Shown here piece by piece: positions 46,906-56,312 of a stretch of DNA of 64,000 bases. Origin of the DNA: an uncultured delta proteobacterium (GTDB lineage: Bacteria; Desulfobacterota; Desulfovibrionia; Desulfovibrionales; Desulfovibrionaceae); contig LT599019.1 of NCBI GenBank assembly GCA_900079685.1, positions 419,864 to 483,863 on the forward strand, written 5' to 3'. Numbering within the stretch: position 1 is the first letter of the stretch; each line of letters opens with the position of its first letter. A program made the position numbers and the translations under genes. The notes beneath the pieces are model-generated. The model did not search any database, had not been told where the DNA came from, and was given only the letters and a program-made list of their open reading frames with translations.

Positions 46906-47382
46906 TCAGTCCGGAAGAATTCCCGCCGCCGGCAAACCGGCTGCGAAGGCGGCGTCCTGCGCCGCATCCATGGCGGGTCCGTGATCCAGTCCGCTGACAT
47001 GCGCCATGCCGTGCGCCAGAAGCCGCAACGTGTGTTCCGCCGCATCCTGGCCGTACAGCAGGCATTCCCGCTCAAGGGTATCAAGGGAAAGAACCAGACT
47101 TGCCCCGCCCCGCGCGCCGTCCATGCAGGTGCCGGGGCAGGTGCCGGGGCAGGTGCCGGGGCCGGGCGGGAAGGAAAGGATATTGGTGGGGCCGGAGCAG
47201 CCGAGAAAATCCGCGTTCATCCGGCTGATGCCGCTGTCGTCCACCAGGGTAAGTTCCAGCGAAACCCCGTCCAGCCCGCAGGCGCGGCGCATGGCGGCCA
47301 GAACGGCCTCAAGCTCCCGGCGGGAGAACGGGCACTGCCAGGCAAAGCCCGCGCGCCGGAAAATGCGGATCTCCCCGCTCAT
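46906..47382 (-). CDS. ybeY: Endoribonuclease YbeY (16S rRNA maturation)
   Basis: The 158-aa protein carries the metal site HGMAHVSGLDHG (three His) and LVDDSGISRMNADFLG. It acts in 16S 3'-end processing and ribosome quality control. An in-frame insert PGTC repeated three times lies just after ILSFPPG; it is encoded by a 12-bp tandem repeat (47126-47161). The start overlaps the pgpH stop by 4 nt, so phoH-pgpH-ybeY is an operon. Confidence 0.93.
   Translation of the reverse strand: MSGEIRIFRRAGFAWQCPFSRRELEAVLAAMRRACGLDGVSLELTLVDDSGISRMNADFLGCSGPTNILSFPPGPGTCPGTCPGTCMDGARGGASLVLSLDTLERECLLYGQDAAEHTLRLLAHGMAHVSGLDHGPAMDAAQDAAFAAGLPAAGILPD
47126..47161 (-). repeat. 12-bp tandem repeat, three copies, inside ybeY
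   Basis: GCAGGTGCCGGG-type unit repeated three times, adding Pro-Gly-Thr-Cys units without frameshift. Confidence 0.9.
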
Positions 47383-49781
47383 TGCGGCGGGATGGCGTAA
47401 TCGCCGTCTTCCTCCAGCGGGGGCTCAACAGGGGGCTCCACAGAGGACGCAACAGGGGAGGCGGCGGGAGACGCGGCGGCAGGATGGGCAACGGGCTCCG
47501 CCGGGAGATCCGTCTCCAGCGGGCAGGCGATTTTTTCCGCGCACCGTTTCTGCCGTTCCCCATCAGCTTTCTCGACCGGTTTTTCCGGGTACTTGATGCG
47601 GTGATGGAACAGCCCCACAAGGACGTGCAGGAAGCTTTTCGAAAGCCTGTTCAAGTCCTTCATGGTCAAGTCCGTCTCGTCAAGCTGCCCCGAGGAAAAC
47701 AGGCCCTTTATCACATTGTTGATGTGCATCTGCAGCCGGTTGGGCGTGGGGTCGTCCAGCGTGCGGCTGGAAGCTTCCACAATATCGGCCAGCATGACAA
47801 GGGCCGCCTCGCGGGTTTGCGGCTTGGGCCCGGCGTAGCAATAATCGGCCTCGCTCGGGTTTTCTCCGAGGCGTTGCGCTTTCTGGAAAAAATACGAAAT
47901 AAGGTTGGTGCCGTGATGCTGCCTGATGATGTCGATGACTTCCGAACCGAGGCGGTGGTCCTGCGCGAGTTCCACCCCTTTCTTGACGTGGGACAGCAAA
48001 ATGAGCGCGCTCATGGACGGCGCGAGCTTGTTGTGCGGGTTATCCCTGCCGAACTGATTCTCGATGAAATAATCGGGGCGGGTTATTTTCCCCACGTCAT
48101 GGTACAGGGCGGCCACCTTGCACAGCATGGCATGGGCTTCAATGGCCTTGGCGCCGGATTCGACCAGCTGGGACACGATGAGGGAATGGTGGTAGGTCCC
48201 GGGCGCGTTAATCATGAGATCGCGCAGGATGGGCTGGTCCAGGTTGAGCAGCTCCATCAGACGGAAGCGGGTCACGTACCCGAACGCCATCTCCATCAGC
48301 GGGGACAGCGCGAACACCACGCACAGGGACAGGGTGCCGCCCGCGAACACGGCCACGGCTTCCTGGAAATACCGCGTATGCACGCCGCCCTGGATGAAGG
48401 TTGCGCCCGCCCACATGACGTACAGCCCGCCCAGAAGCGGGAAAATGGTCCCCACCACATCCTGGCGGCTCTGGGTCCGCACGATCAGCCAGGTATTCCA
48501 CATGGCCGAAAGAAAATAGAACAGGAACAGCGCCAGCGAGCCCTTGTACATGGCCGCGCTGAAAAAGGCGAGCAGCAGGCCGGTCGTCACGTAGCGCCTG
48601 GTCGAGAACAGCATGGCGGAAAGCCCGGCAAGACCGGCCAGCGGCATGGCGTAGGCGAGGGTCTCCGGCGAGAAGGTCGGGTTTATTTCCACCAGCTTCT
48701 GCCCGAGTTCCATCAACACCCTGGAACTTAACGCGACCCCGGCCACAAGCAGCGCGATGAAGACCAGGTCTTTCTGGCTCACCGGGCTCGAAGCCTTTCC
48801 GCTGGGTGAGAAAAACAGGCCGGAGGCGATAATGAAGGCAATGCAGACCAGACCGATAAAATAGGTATGCCGGAAAAAATCCGCCTGCCGCTGCCCCAGC
48901 GACTGGAGTTTCATCTGCTGTTCCGGCGTCACGCGCTCGCCCTGACGGACGATGATTTCCCCTCTCTGCACGCGGTAGACCGTCGGCTCCATGGCTTCCA
49001 CGGCTTCGGCGGTCCGGGTTTTCGTCAGCTCATAGTTAGGGATGAGCGTCGGCGCGAGGAGCATCTCCACGATCTGCTGGCCCGCGCGTCTGGCCACCAC
49101 GCTTTTGTTGGGGAGCGAACGGAGCATGATCCCCAACTCCGCCTGCGCCATGCGCACGTCGGGAATAAGCTGGGGCTCGGTGTACATGGTCTCATGGCCG
49201 TCGCGCACGTTGCGCACGATGATGCCGCCCTGGGATCCCAGCAGCAGCCGGATATCCGCGACAATGCCGCCGGAGAAGCGCTGCTCCATCCAGGGAAGAA
49301 TGTCCTCAAGAACCATGGCCTGCGTAGCGGGCTCGGTCAACACCTGGAACACGCGGGGAGAAAGCTCCTCCCCGACCTGTTCGGCAAAGGCGCTGCGGGC
49401 CTGCTCCTTGGCTTCCAGCGTGGGCGCGGCGTTGACCGCCGTAAAAAACGCCTGGATGCGGTGCCGGAGCGCGTTGAGGCCGTCGGGCATCAGATCGCAG
49501 ACAAGGGGCTGCATGGCGCGCATCTGCTCGCGGCGGTTTTCCGTGGCCCTGTTGTCCTTGACCACAAACCCGTGCTCGGCCACGATGTCCGCCGTCGCGA
49601 CTTCCCCGGCCAGAAACCGGCGGGTGGGCCCGGCGTCAAGATTGACGCTGGCCACCGCGCACAGCGCAATGAGCGTGGCAAAAAGCACGGCCGCGCCGCG
49701 GCCGAGGTGGTGCTCCTCGCGCCATTGGGTCAGCCGCGTCTTTTTCCGGTCAAAATTAGTCTGTATTTTTATGTTGGTCAT
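47379..49781 (-). CDS. pgpH: PgpH-like 7TMR-HDED/HD phosphohydrolase (c-di-AMP phosphodiesterase family)
   Basis: The 800-aa protein has an N-terminal membrane helix, an extracytoplasmic 7TMR-HDED domain, seven transmembrane helices (about residues 300-500) and a cytoplasmic HD domain (APGTYHHSLIVSQLVESGAKAI, LYHDVGKITRPDYFIENQ, IRQHHGTNLISYF). Its relatives hydrolyse cyclic di-AMP. A low-complexity Pro/Ala/Glu tail of about 60 residues ends the protein. It lies between phoH and ybeY, the common order. Confidence 0.93.
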   Translation of the reverse strand: MTNIKIQTNFDRKKTRLTQWREEHHLGRGAAVLFATLIALCAVASVNLDAGPTRRFLAGEVATADIVAEHGFVVKDNRATENRREQMRAMQPLVCDLMPDGLNALRHRIQAFFTAVNAAPTLEAKEQARSAFAEQVGEELSPRVFQVLTEPATQAMVLEDILPWMEQRFSGGIVADIRLLLGSQGGIIVRNVRDGHETMYTEPQLIPDVRMAQAELGIMLRSLPNKSVVARRAGQQIVEMLLAPTLIPNYELTKTRTAEAVEAMEPTVYRVQRGEIIVRQGERVTPEQQMKLQSLGQRQADFFRHTYFIGLVCIAFIIASGLFFSPSGKASSPVSQKDLVFIALLVAGVALSSRVLMELGQKLVEINPTFSPETLAYAMPLAGLAGLSAMLFSTRRYVTTGLLLAFFSAAMYKGSLALFLFYFLSAMWNTWLIVRTQSRQDVVGTIFPLLGGLYVMWAGATFIQGGVHTRYFQEAVAVFAGGTLSLCVVFALSPLMEMAFGYVTRFRLMELLNLDQPILRDLMINAPGTYHHSLIVSQLVESGAKAIEAHAMLCKVAALYHDVGKITRPDYFIENQFGRDNPHNKLAPSMSALILLSHVKKGVELAQDHRLGSEVIDIIRQHHGTNLISYFFQKAQRLGENPSEADYCYAGPKPQTREAALVMLADIVEASSRTLDDPTPNRLQMHINNVIKGLFSSGQLDETDLTMKDLNRLSKSFLHVLVGLFHHRIKYPEKPVEKADGERQKRCAEKIACPLETDLPAEPVAHPAAASPAASPVASSVEPPVEPPLEEDGDYAIPPQ

Positions 49782-50796
49782 ATGCCTTCACTACTCTTCC
49801 GACCAGGGGGTGGCGCAGGACATCGCTTTCGTCAAAACGAAGCATGCGGATGCCTTCCACGTCCCGCAGCACGGACAAGGCCTGAACAAGCCCCGAGCGG
49901 GGCGCCGCCTTGCCGCTTTCCGGCAGGTCGATCTGGGTCGTATCGCCGGTAATGGCCGTTTTTGACCCGAACCCCATCCTGGTCAGAAACATTTTCATCT
50001 GTTCCGTGGTGGTATTCTGGGCCTCGTCCAAAATGATAAACGAATCGTTAAGGGTTCTGCCCCGCATGAACGCAAGGGGCGCAACTTCAATTACCCCCGT
50101 CTCCAGCATCTCCGCGACCCGCTCAAAATCCAGCATGTCGTGCAGCGCGTCGTACAGAGGGCGCAAGTAAGGGTTTATCTTCTGGGCGAGGTCGCCGGGC
50201 AGAAAACCCAGCCGTTCTCCGGCTTCCACCGCGGGCCTGGTCAAAATAATACGCTTGACCCGTTTGGCAAGGAGCATGGACAACGCAACGGCAACCGCCA
50301 GATATGTTTTGCCCGTTCCCGCGGGCCCCACGGCAAAGGTCATGTCCGCCTCGCGCAGCGCGGCCACATAATCCCGCTGGCTCAAGGTCTTGGGGCTGAT
50401 CGTCCGGCGGGGGGATACCACGAACACGGCATCGCGGAATATCTTGGCGATATCCGCGTCCGCATCGCGCTCCAGCATGCCGAAGGCGTATTCCATATCT
50501 CTGGGGTGCAGGGGGTGGCCGGCTTTCAAAAGCGCGTACAACTGCGTGAGACAGTTTTTTACGAGGGCTCGCGCACCGTCCTCCCCTTCGATGGACACGG
50601 CAAGGCCGCGCGACCCGATGGATGTGCCCGACCGTTCCGCGATAAGGCGCAGGTGTGCGTTTTGCGGCCCGAACAGGGTATTGGCGAGAGTCGCGTCGTC
50701 AAACACGAGGGTTTTGGCGGCCTGGCCCGCGGCCTCGTCCGAGGCGCAGGAGCCGGTACCAACGGAGGACGACTCGGTGCAGGGCGTTATACTCAC
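49756..50796 (-). CDS. phoH: PhoH-family ATPase
   Basis: The 346-aa protein has Walker A GPAGTGKTYLAVAVA near residue 153, Walker B SFIILDEAQNTT and sensor GDTTQIDLP. PhoH-like ATPases associate with YbeY in RNA metabolism. The GTG start at 50796 has a weak RBS; its 3' end overlaps pgpH by 26 nt, indicating translational coupling. Confidence 0.93.
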   Translation of the reverse strand: MSITPCTESSSVGTGSCASDEAAGQAAKTLVFDDATLANTLFGPQNAHLRLIAERSGTSIGSRGLAVSIEGEDGARALVKNCLTQLYALLKAGHPLHPRDMEYAFGMLERDADADIAKIFRDAVFVVSPRRTISPKTLSQRDYVAALREADMTFAVGPAGTGKTYLAVAVALSMLLAKRVKRIILTRPAVEAGERLGFLPGDLAQKINPYLRPLYDALHDMLDFERVAEMLETGVIEVAPLAFMRGRTLNDSFIILDEAQNTTTEQMKMFLTRMGFGSKTAITGDTTQIDLPESGKAAPRSGLVQALSVLRDVEGIRMLRFDESDVLRHPLVGRVVKAYDQHKNTD

Positions 50797-50883
50797 GACG
50801 CTCTAATAGCCTGTTTCCGCCCTCCCGTCCAATGGTTTTCACCGCCTGCGCAAAGCCCGCCCGCCGCCCGCCTTTTGCCGCAT

Positions 50884-50899
50884 TGGCACGCTGTGTGCA
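50884..50899 (+). promoter_or_regulatory. Sigma54-like promoter of unknown gene at 50955
   Basis: TGGCACGCTGTGTGCA: perfect -24 TGGCACG and a -12 with one mismatch (GTGC for TTGC), exact GG-N10-GC spacing. Start expected near 50911. Confidence 0.6.
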
Positions 50900-50954
50900 T
50901 TTTACGGAACGGACAGCATACCCGGAAAAAATTGCCGGAAAACCGGAGGACGCC

Positions 50955-51614
50955 ATGACCGTTCGCGCGACCAGCACCAACGCCAACTACCTCAATGCCT
51001 ACAGCATGTACCAGGACCTGTACGCCAAAAATACCAAGACCTCGGACAGCAACACGGCCATTGCCGGCAATTACACGACGTCCGGCACCCAGGCGACCAG
51101 CGGCCTTCTGACGGCCCAGGGCCGCGACGAACTGTCCAAGGCACTCGACGCCATGAAAAAGGCCGGCTACACGCGGTTCACGTTCAACGATGTGGAAGAT
51201 TACCGCAAGAACCTGGAATCCGAGTTTTCCAAAACCGTCAAGGCCGACCTCAAGGAAATGGGCGTGGACCCGGATATTACATTCAACCTGGTGCTGGACG
51301 CCAACGGCAACCTCAAGGTCATCAGCGACCACGCGGACAAGGCCGCCGTTGAAGCGTATTTTGAGGACAACCCGGAAATGGTCGACGTGTTCAAACACAT
51401 CCAGGCGCTTTCCAACCTCAAAAAGGCCCAAAGCCGCGCGCCGGACCAGGCCGCGGAATTTACCCGCAACATGAAGCTCAGCCTCCAGGCCGAAGCCGTG
51501 CAAGCATTTTTTGCCGCCACGGACAACAACGGCGCGGATTATTTCAGCCAGATCGCCACGTTCGGCTCCAACGACGCAACGTCGTTCCTGCTGGGGCTCA
51601 ACCAGTCCGTATAA
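50955..51614 (+). CDS. Uncharacterised 219-aa protein, sigma54-type promoter
   Basis: I do not recognise this protein. It is soluble, without signal peptide or membrane helix. It has a Ser/Thr/Asn-rich N-terminus (ATSTNANYLNAYSMYQDLY) followed by helical segments (ELSKALDAMKKAGYTRFTFND, LESEFSKTVKADLKEMGV). ATG 50955 follows CGGAGGA by 5 nt. The sigma54-like promoter and low-complexity N-terminus are reminiscent of flagellum-associated proteins of this lineage, but that is speculation. Monocistronic. Confidence 0.7.
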   Translation: MTVRATSTNANYLNAYSMYQDLYAKNTKTSDSNTAIAGNYTTSGTQATSGLLTAQGRDELSKALDAMKKAGYTRFTFNDVEDYRKNLESEFSKTVKADLKEMGVDPDITFNLVLDANGNLKVISDHADKAAVEAYFEDNPEMVDVFKHIQALSNLKKAQSRAPDQAAEFTRNMKLSLQAEAVQAFFAATDNNGADYFSQIATFGSNDATSFLLGLNQSV

Positions 51615-51923
51615 CAGACTCGAGCCAGGACTGACACGGCATCACGGACGGCGAGCCGTCATCGTAAAATAGTAAATTCGATATACAATAATGGATAAGC
51701 ACGCCCGAGGCATGGGGTTGTGTTTATCCGTTCTCTCTTTTATATTCCCCGCGTGCGGAAATTTAAAATCCTTTGCATGCTGCGTTATTTGCGATATAGT
51801 CAAAAATGTGATGTTGTTCTCTTTCATATAGGCTTTTCTGTACTGTTGCGATACCGTCAAGCACAACGCGGCGAACCGGGCCGGCGCGCTGTCCAAGGTT
51901 CCGTGCCCGCTCCTGAAAAATGT

Positions 51924-52601
51924 ATGAAAAATGCCATGCCCGCTGATACAAAGCGCGGTTTTTCCTCCGACAGGCTCATGGACTTCCTCAGAGTCGAGAT
52001 GGGGTTTGTCAAGGAATTCGCCTGTTCGCCGTTTCAGGTCGGCTCCATCTGTCCCAGCAGCCGGGCGCTGGCCGGCCAGCTTGTCAGTCTGGCCCGGGAT
52101 GCGGCGGAATACGCGCCTCTCGCGGCAACCGAGGGGCTCATCATCGACCTCGGCACCGGCCCCGGCCCCGTGACCGGGGAGTTGCTCCGCGCCGGGATTT
52201 CCCCCGGGCGCATTGTGGCCGTGGAACGCTCGCCCTCCTTTGCCCGGACGTTCCGCCAGCGGTACCGCCAGGTCCCGCTTCTCATCGGGGACGCGGTCGA
52301 CCTGCGCCAGATGCTGGCCGAAAAATACCCGGACAGCCCCGTCGCGGCCATCATCTCGTCCCTGCCGTTCCGCGCCATCCCCCGGAAAATCGCCGTGCGG
52401 ATATTGCGGGAACTGCACGAAACGCTGCTTGAACGCGGGGGCGTTCTTATCCAGTATTCCTACGCCTGGTGGATGAAACACGCTCTCAGCGAATCAGGAT
52501 TTTCCCCCCGCGTGTCCAGGCTGGTTCTGCAAAACGTGCCCCCGGCGCGGGTGGAAGCGTACGTGGCCGAGCCGGAATACCGTCCGAAGCTGATGCTGTG
52601 A
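51924..52601 (+). CDS. SAM-dependent methyltransferase, phospholipid N-methyltransferase-like
   Basis: The 225-aa protein has a Rossmann SAM site (LIIDLGTGPGPVTGELLRAG, VAVERSPSFARTF) and the SICPSSRALAGQLV and SSLPFRAIP motifs seen in PmtA-type enzymes and rRNA dimethylase relatives. It might methylate phosphatidylethanolamine. The start is uncertain: ATG 51924 or 51936, neither with a good RBS; upstream in-frame codons look non-coding. Confidence 0.78.
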   Translation: MKNAMPADTKRGFSSDRLMDFLRVEMGFVKEFACSPFQVGSICPSSRALAGQLVSLARDAAEYAPLAATEGLIIDLGTGPGPVTGELLRAGISPGRIVAVERSPSFARTFRQRYRQVPLLIGDAVDLRQMLAEKYPDSPVAAIISSLPFRAIPRKIAVRILRELHETLLERGGVLIQYSYAWWMKHALSESGFSPRVSRLVLQNVPPARVEAYVAEPEYRPKLML

Positions 52602-52651
52602 TTCCGAGTGAACGCCGCGGGAGCAACCGCTCCACGCTCTTTCTTCCAAAA

Positions 52652-52681
52652 CGCCCGTTTGCCCGCTGAAACGGGCGCTTT
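52652..52681 (+). terminator. Intrinsic terminator after methyltransferase gene
   Basis: CGCCCGTTT / AAACGGGCG, 9-bp stem, then CTTTGCTT. Confidence 0.6.
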
Positions 52682-52842
52682 GCTTGCCAATTCCGCCGAC
52701 GGCATTAATTCATTGCTCTGAACGGCAGTGTGGTTTATAGCCTCCACAACATACCGGGAAAAATTTTCTCTTCCCGAACCATTCCCCCGTGCGGCCACGG
52801 GCGCGCAGCCGTCCGTAACACGTAACGATTCCAAGGATATAT

Positions 52843-54423
52843 ATGAGCAACCGTTTTGATGAACTGCCCCTTTCCAAAGAACTTCTGAAAGCCATTGAAG
52901 ACATGGGGTTTGAAGAAGCCACCCCCATCCAGACGCTGGCCATTCCCGCGCTTCTCGAAGGGCATGATATAATCGGCCAGGCCCAGACGGGCACCGGTAA
53001 AACCGCCGCTTTCGGCATCCCCCTGCTTGAAGGGGTCAACACCAAAAGCAAACAGGTTCAGGGCCTTGTGCTCTGCCCTACGCGCGAGTTGGCCATCCAG
53101 GTCGCCGCGGAGCTGACCTCCCTTGCCGCGCGCAAAAAAGGCGTGTTCATTCTGCCCGTCTATGGCGGGCAGCCCATGGACAGGCAGCTGCGCGCCCTCT
53201 CACGGGGAGTGCAGGTGGTCGTGGGCACGCCCGGCCGCGTCATGGACCACATGGACAGGCGTACGCTCGATCTTAGCGCCGTGCGGTTCGCCGTGCTCGA
53301 CGAAGCGGATGAAATGCTGGACATGGGCTTTTTCGAGGATATGGAGACCATCCTCGCGGATACGCCCCAGGACTGCCAGAAAGCCATGTTCTCCGCCACC
53401 ATGCCCGCCGGCATCCAGAGCCTCGCGGAGCGCTTTCTCCGCGACCCCAAAACCTTGAAGATAACGCAAAAACGCCTGACCGTGCCCACCATCGAGCAGA
53501 TCTGGTTCGAAGTGCGCCAGCATCAGAAACTCGATGCGCTCTGCCGCGTGCTCGATACCTGGAACCCGAACCGGGCCATCGTGTTCTGCTCGACCAAGCA
53601 CGGCACGGACGAGCTCGTCAGCAACCTCCAGGGCAGGGGCTATCAGGCGGACGCCCTGCACGGGAACCTTTCCCAGACCCAGCGCGACCGGGTCATGGCC
53701 CGCTTCCGGAGCGGAACCCTCGATATCCTGGCGGCCACGGACGTTGCCGCGCGCGGCCTTGACGTGGACGATGTGAACGCGGTCATCAACTATGATATCC
53801 CCAACGGCGCGGAAAACTACGTCCACCGCATCGGCCGCACCGGCCGGGCCGGCAAGACCGGCAAGGCCTTCACCTTTGTGACCCCGCGCGAGACGTACGC
53901 CCTGCGCGACATAGCGCACCGCACCAAGGCCCCGATAACCCAGGCCCAGCTGCCGAGCCGGTTCGAGGTGGCCAACATCAAAACCGCGCAGCTTCTGGAA
54001 GAAGTGCGCGCGGTCATCACGGAAAACAATCTTGCCAAACACACCCTGATGGTGGAAAAATTCCTGGAAGGCGACGAAACCAGCATGCAGATGGCCGCCG
54101 CGCTCCTGAAAATGCTCATGAAGCGCGAATTCGGCGAAGCGGACTTCCCCGAGGAAAAACGGGCCAAGCACGAGCTGTCCGGCGATACCGTCCGGCTGTT
54201 TTTCAACCTCGGGCACAAGGCGAAAATCGGCCCGCGCGACATCGTCGGCGCCATCACCGGCGAAACCGGCCTGCCCGGCCGCATTGTGGGCTCCATTGAA
54301 ATACGGGACCGCTTCTCCTTCGCGGACGTGCCCGCGGAGCATGCGGACGCCATCATCCAGGCGCTTGACGGCTCCAAACTGCGCGGCTGCCGCCTGGGCG
54401 TGGACAAGGCAACCCCCAAATAA
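52843..54423 (+). CDS. deaD: DEAD-box RNA helicase (DeaD/CsdA type)
   Basis: The 526-aa protein has the Q motif (FEEATPIQTLAIP), motif I AQTGTGKT, Ia PTRELAIQV, II DEAD (VLDEADEMLDMGF), III SAT, V DVAARGLDV and VI HRIGRTGRAG, then a C-terminal DbpA-type RNA-binding domain (VRLFFNLGHKAKIGPRDIVGAI). It acts in ribosome assembly and mRNA decay, often cold-induced. ATG follows AAGGATATAT. Confidence 0.95.
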   Translation: MSNRFDELPLSKELLKAIEDMGFEEATPIQTLAIPALLEGHDIIGQAQTGTGKTAAFGIPLLEGVNTKSKQVQGLVLCPTRELAIQVAAELTSLAARKKGVFILPVYGGQPMDRQLRALSRGVQVVVGTPGRVMDHMDRRTLDLSAVRFAVLDEADEMLDMGFFEDMETILADTPQDCQKAMFSATMPAGIQSLAERFLRDPKTLKITQKRLTVPTIEQIWFEVRQHQKLDALCRVLDTWNPNRAIVFCSTKHGTDELVSNLQGRGYQADALHGNLSQTQRDRVMARFRSGTLDILAATDVAARGLDVDDVNAVINYDIPNGAENYVHRIGRTGRAGKTGKAFTFVTPRETYALRDIAHRTKAPITQAQLPSRFEVANIKTAQLLEEVRAVITENNLAKHTLMVEKFLEGDETSMQMAAALLKMLMKREFGEADFPEEKRAKHELSGDTVRLFFNLGHKAKIGPRDIVGAITGETGLPGRIVGSIEIRDRFSFADVPAEHADAIIQALDGSKLRGCRLGVDKATPK

Positions 54424-54428
54424 CCCGA

Positions 54429-54463
54429 TGCCGGGGCGCATTCGCCGCGGATGCGCCCCGGCA
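54429..54463 (+). terminator. Hairpin after deaD-like gene
   Basis: TGCCGGGGCGCAT / ATGCGCCCCGGCA, perfect 13-bp stem, 9-nt loop, no U-run. Confidence 0.45.
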
Positions 54464-54489
54464 GTGGAATAAACCGGACGGAAAAGGCC

Positions 54490-55446
54490 ATGACCGCCGA
54501 ACACGCCTCCATCACCCGCGACCCGGCCACGAAAACCGCCACCCTTACCGTTGCCCACAGCGGCAGGTGGGATCTTTTCGCGGGCAAAACCGTTGCCGAC
54601 GTTGACTTTTCTCAACCCATCGCTTCGGGGGCCGGCCCCGGAAAACAGACGCTGCCCCCGGCCGGGTGGACATGCTTCGCCCTGCGCGCGGCGGAGCGGG
54701 ATGCCAAAAAACCGCTGCTCCTTGCCGAACGGCACCTGCCCATGGCGGGCGGCTACAATTTCCGCGACCTTGGCGGGTTTTCCGGGACAAACGGCAAACG
54801 CGTGGCCTGGGGGAAGTTTTTCCGCACGGACGGGCTCAGCGCGTTGACAGACGCGGATTTGACGTACCTTGCCTCCATCCCCGTCGTCACCATCGTCGAT
54901 TTCCGGACCGCCGAGGAAAACGAGCATCATCCGGACAAAATTCCCGCAAGCGTCAAAAACGTTGTGCGCCTCCCCATCGCACCCGGCTACATGAGCGAGC
55001 GCGCGGCCAAAAATCTTGAGGACTACGCCTCCCCGGACGAATTCATGCTCGAGATGTACCGCGATCTGGCCCTGGACCCGGACATCACCGCGTCCTACCG
55101 GCGGTTTTTCGCCGCCGTGCAGGCCGAGAAGGATATCCCCATCATCTTCCACTGCTCGGCCGGCAAGGACCGCACGGGCCTCGCCGCGGCGCTCATTCTT
55201 ACGGCTCTCGGCGTGGACCGGGAGGCCATTCTCGCGGATTACGAGGCTTCCAACGGCTACCTGGGTGACAAGTACGCGCCCTACATCGCGCAAAAGCCGT
55301 ACCTCAAGAGCCTGTTCACCGTGAAAAAGACCTTCCTGCTGGAGGCATTCAGACTGCTCGAATCCGAGTACGGCTCCCTTGGGGCCTACCTTGAGACGGC
55401 TCTGGATGTGGATGTTGCCGCGATGCGCCGGCGGTTCCTCGTATAG
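54490..55446 (+). CDS. Protein-tyrosine/serine phosphatase family protein
   Basis: The 318-aa protein has the catalytic P-loop HCSAGKDRTG (CX5R) near residue 220, NFRDLGGF and FFRTDGLSALTDADL typical of the Y_phosphatase3 (LipA/MptpB-like) family, and DYEASNGYL downstream. An N-terminal extension of about 90 residues precedes the phosphatase core. The cytoplasmic substrate is unknown. ATG 54490 follows a hairpin; RBS GGAAAAGG. Confidence 0.85.
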   Translation: MTAEHASITRDPATKTATLTVAHSGRWDLFAGKTVADVDFSQPIASGAGPGKQTLPPAGWTCFALRAAERDAKKPLLLAERHLPMAGGYNFRDLGGFSGTNGKRVAWGKFFRTDGLSALTDADLTYLASIPVVTIVDFRTAEENEHHPDKIPASVKNVVRLPIAPGYMSERAAKNLEDYASPDEFMLEMYRDLALDPDITASYRRFFAAVQAEKDIPIIFHCSAGKDRTGLAAALILTALGVDREAILADYEASNGYLGDKYAPYIAQKPYLKSLFTVKKTFLLEAFRLLESEYGSLGAYLETALDVDVAAMRRRFLV

Positions 55447-55591
55447 CGCCTTTTCCCGCTGCAACGGCGGGCACGCCGCCCGCACGGAACGCCGCGCCGG
55501 GACCGGCGCTGCTTGCATCTTGTCTTATCGCTTGAATTATCTTACAAATAATACGCTTTGGTGGAGGGGCCAACAGCAGGACAGGAGCAGC

Positions 55592-55891
55592 ATGGGAAAA
55601 TTCATACTCTATACCGTCTTCGGAACGCTGGCGACCTTTGCGATTATCCTGCACTTGAGCCTTTTGCCCCATCTTGCGGACTTGCCGCGTTTCGCGAACG
55701 GCCTTACCGTTGACGCGGTTTTGAGCGAACTTCACTCCTTCCTGCTCACCCTTGCCGTTTCCTGGATTGCCTGGTGGAGCGTTTCCGGCATCCTGTCCCT
55801 TATTCTCTATTCCCTCGGGAAATACACGGGCATCATTCTTTTTGTCCTTTCCCTGGGCGTCGTCTTCGGCATCACCCTCCTGATAACCTGA
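55592..55891 (+). CDS. Small hydrophobic membrane protein, unknown
   Basis: The 99-aa product has three probable membrane helices (FGTLATFAIILHLSLLPH, LTLAVSWIAWWSVSGILSLIL, IILFVLSLGVVFGITLL). ATG 55592 follows AGGAG. I do not recognise a family and see no operon partner. Confidence 0.65.
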   Translation: MGKFILYTVFGTLATFAIILHLSLLPHLADLPRFANGLTVDAVLSELHSFLLTLAVSWIAWWSVSGILSLILYSLGKYTGIILFVLSLGVVFGITLLIT

Positions 55892-56312
55892 ATCTGAACC
55901 TCAGTTTCATACCCCCTCCGGCACGGCATTCGCGCTGTAACCTGCTCGCTGCCGCACGCTGTTCCCGGCAAGCCCCTCTTTTTTCCGCCACGCGGTAAAA
56001 TCCTTTTTTTCACAAGGAACGAAAAGGCTTGACGAAGAGTAGTGCCCCGCATATCTTTGCCGCTATCTGTGGAAAACGGTTATATTTAACCTTTTTTTCC
56101 AAGCGCCGGTACGCATCGCGCGTGTTAGTCCGCCCTTGTGACGCTGTGGTACAACGCAAAAAGCTACTGTCTCAGGAATGCGAAGCGTCCCCGTGGCCGT
56201 GCTGTTTGCAGACAACACAGCGTTTTCCTTTTGGCCTGCTCGGCAGGCGTTTCTCGCGGTCGTCCATGATTGCGAACGTGGACCCAGGAATCTTAACCTT
56301 CAAGGACGGTAC
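55892..56312. other. Long intergenic region and leader of the sodium-pump operon
   Basis: About 420 bp without a convincing gene. A good promoter at 56029-56057 leaves an untranslated leader of roughly 250 nt before the small gamma-like subunit, with small hairpins such as GCCTGC-TCG-GCAGGC (56234-56248). Confidence 0.55.
56029..56057 (+). promoter_or_regulatory. Candidate sigma70 promoter of the decarboxylase operon
   Basis: TTGACG (56029-56034), 17-nt spacer, TATCTT (56052-56057). Confidence 0.55.

Noticed and set aside
56194-56209. TGGCCGTGCTGTTTGC as a sigma54 promoter of the decarboxylase operon
   Set aside because: GG-to-GC spacing is 11 rather than 10, and a better sigma70-type promoter lies upstream.
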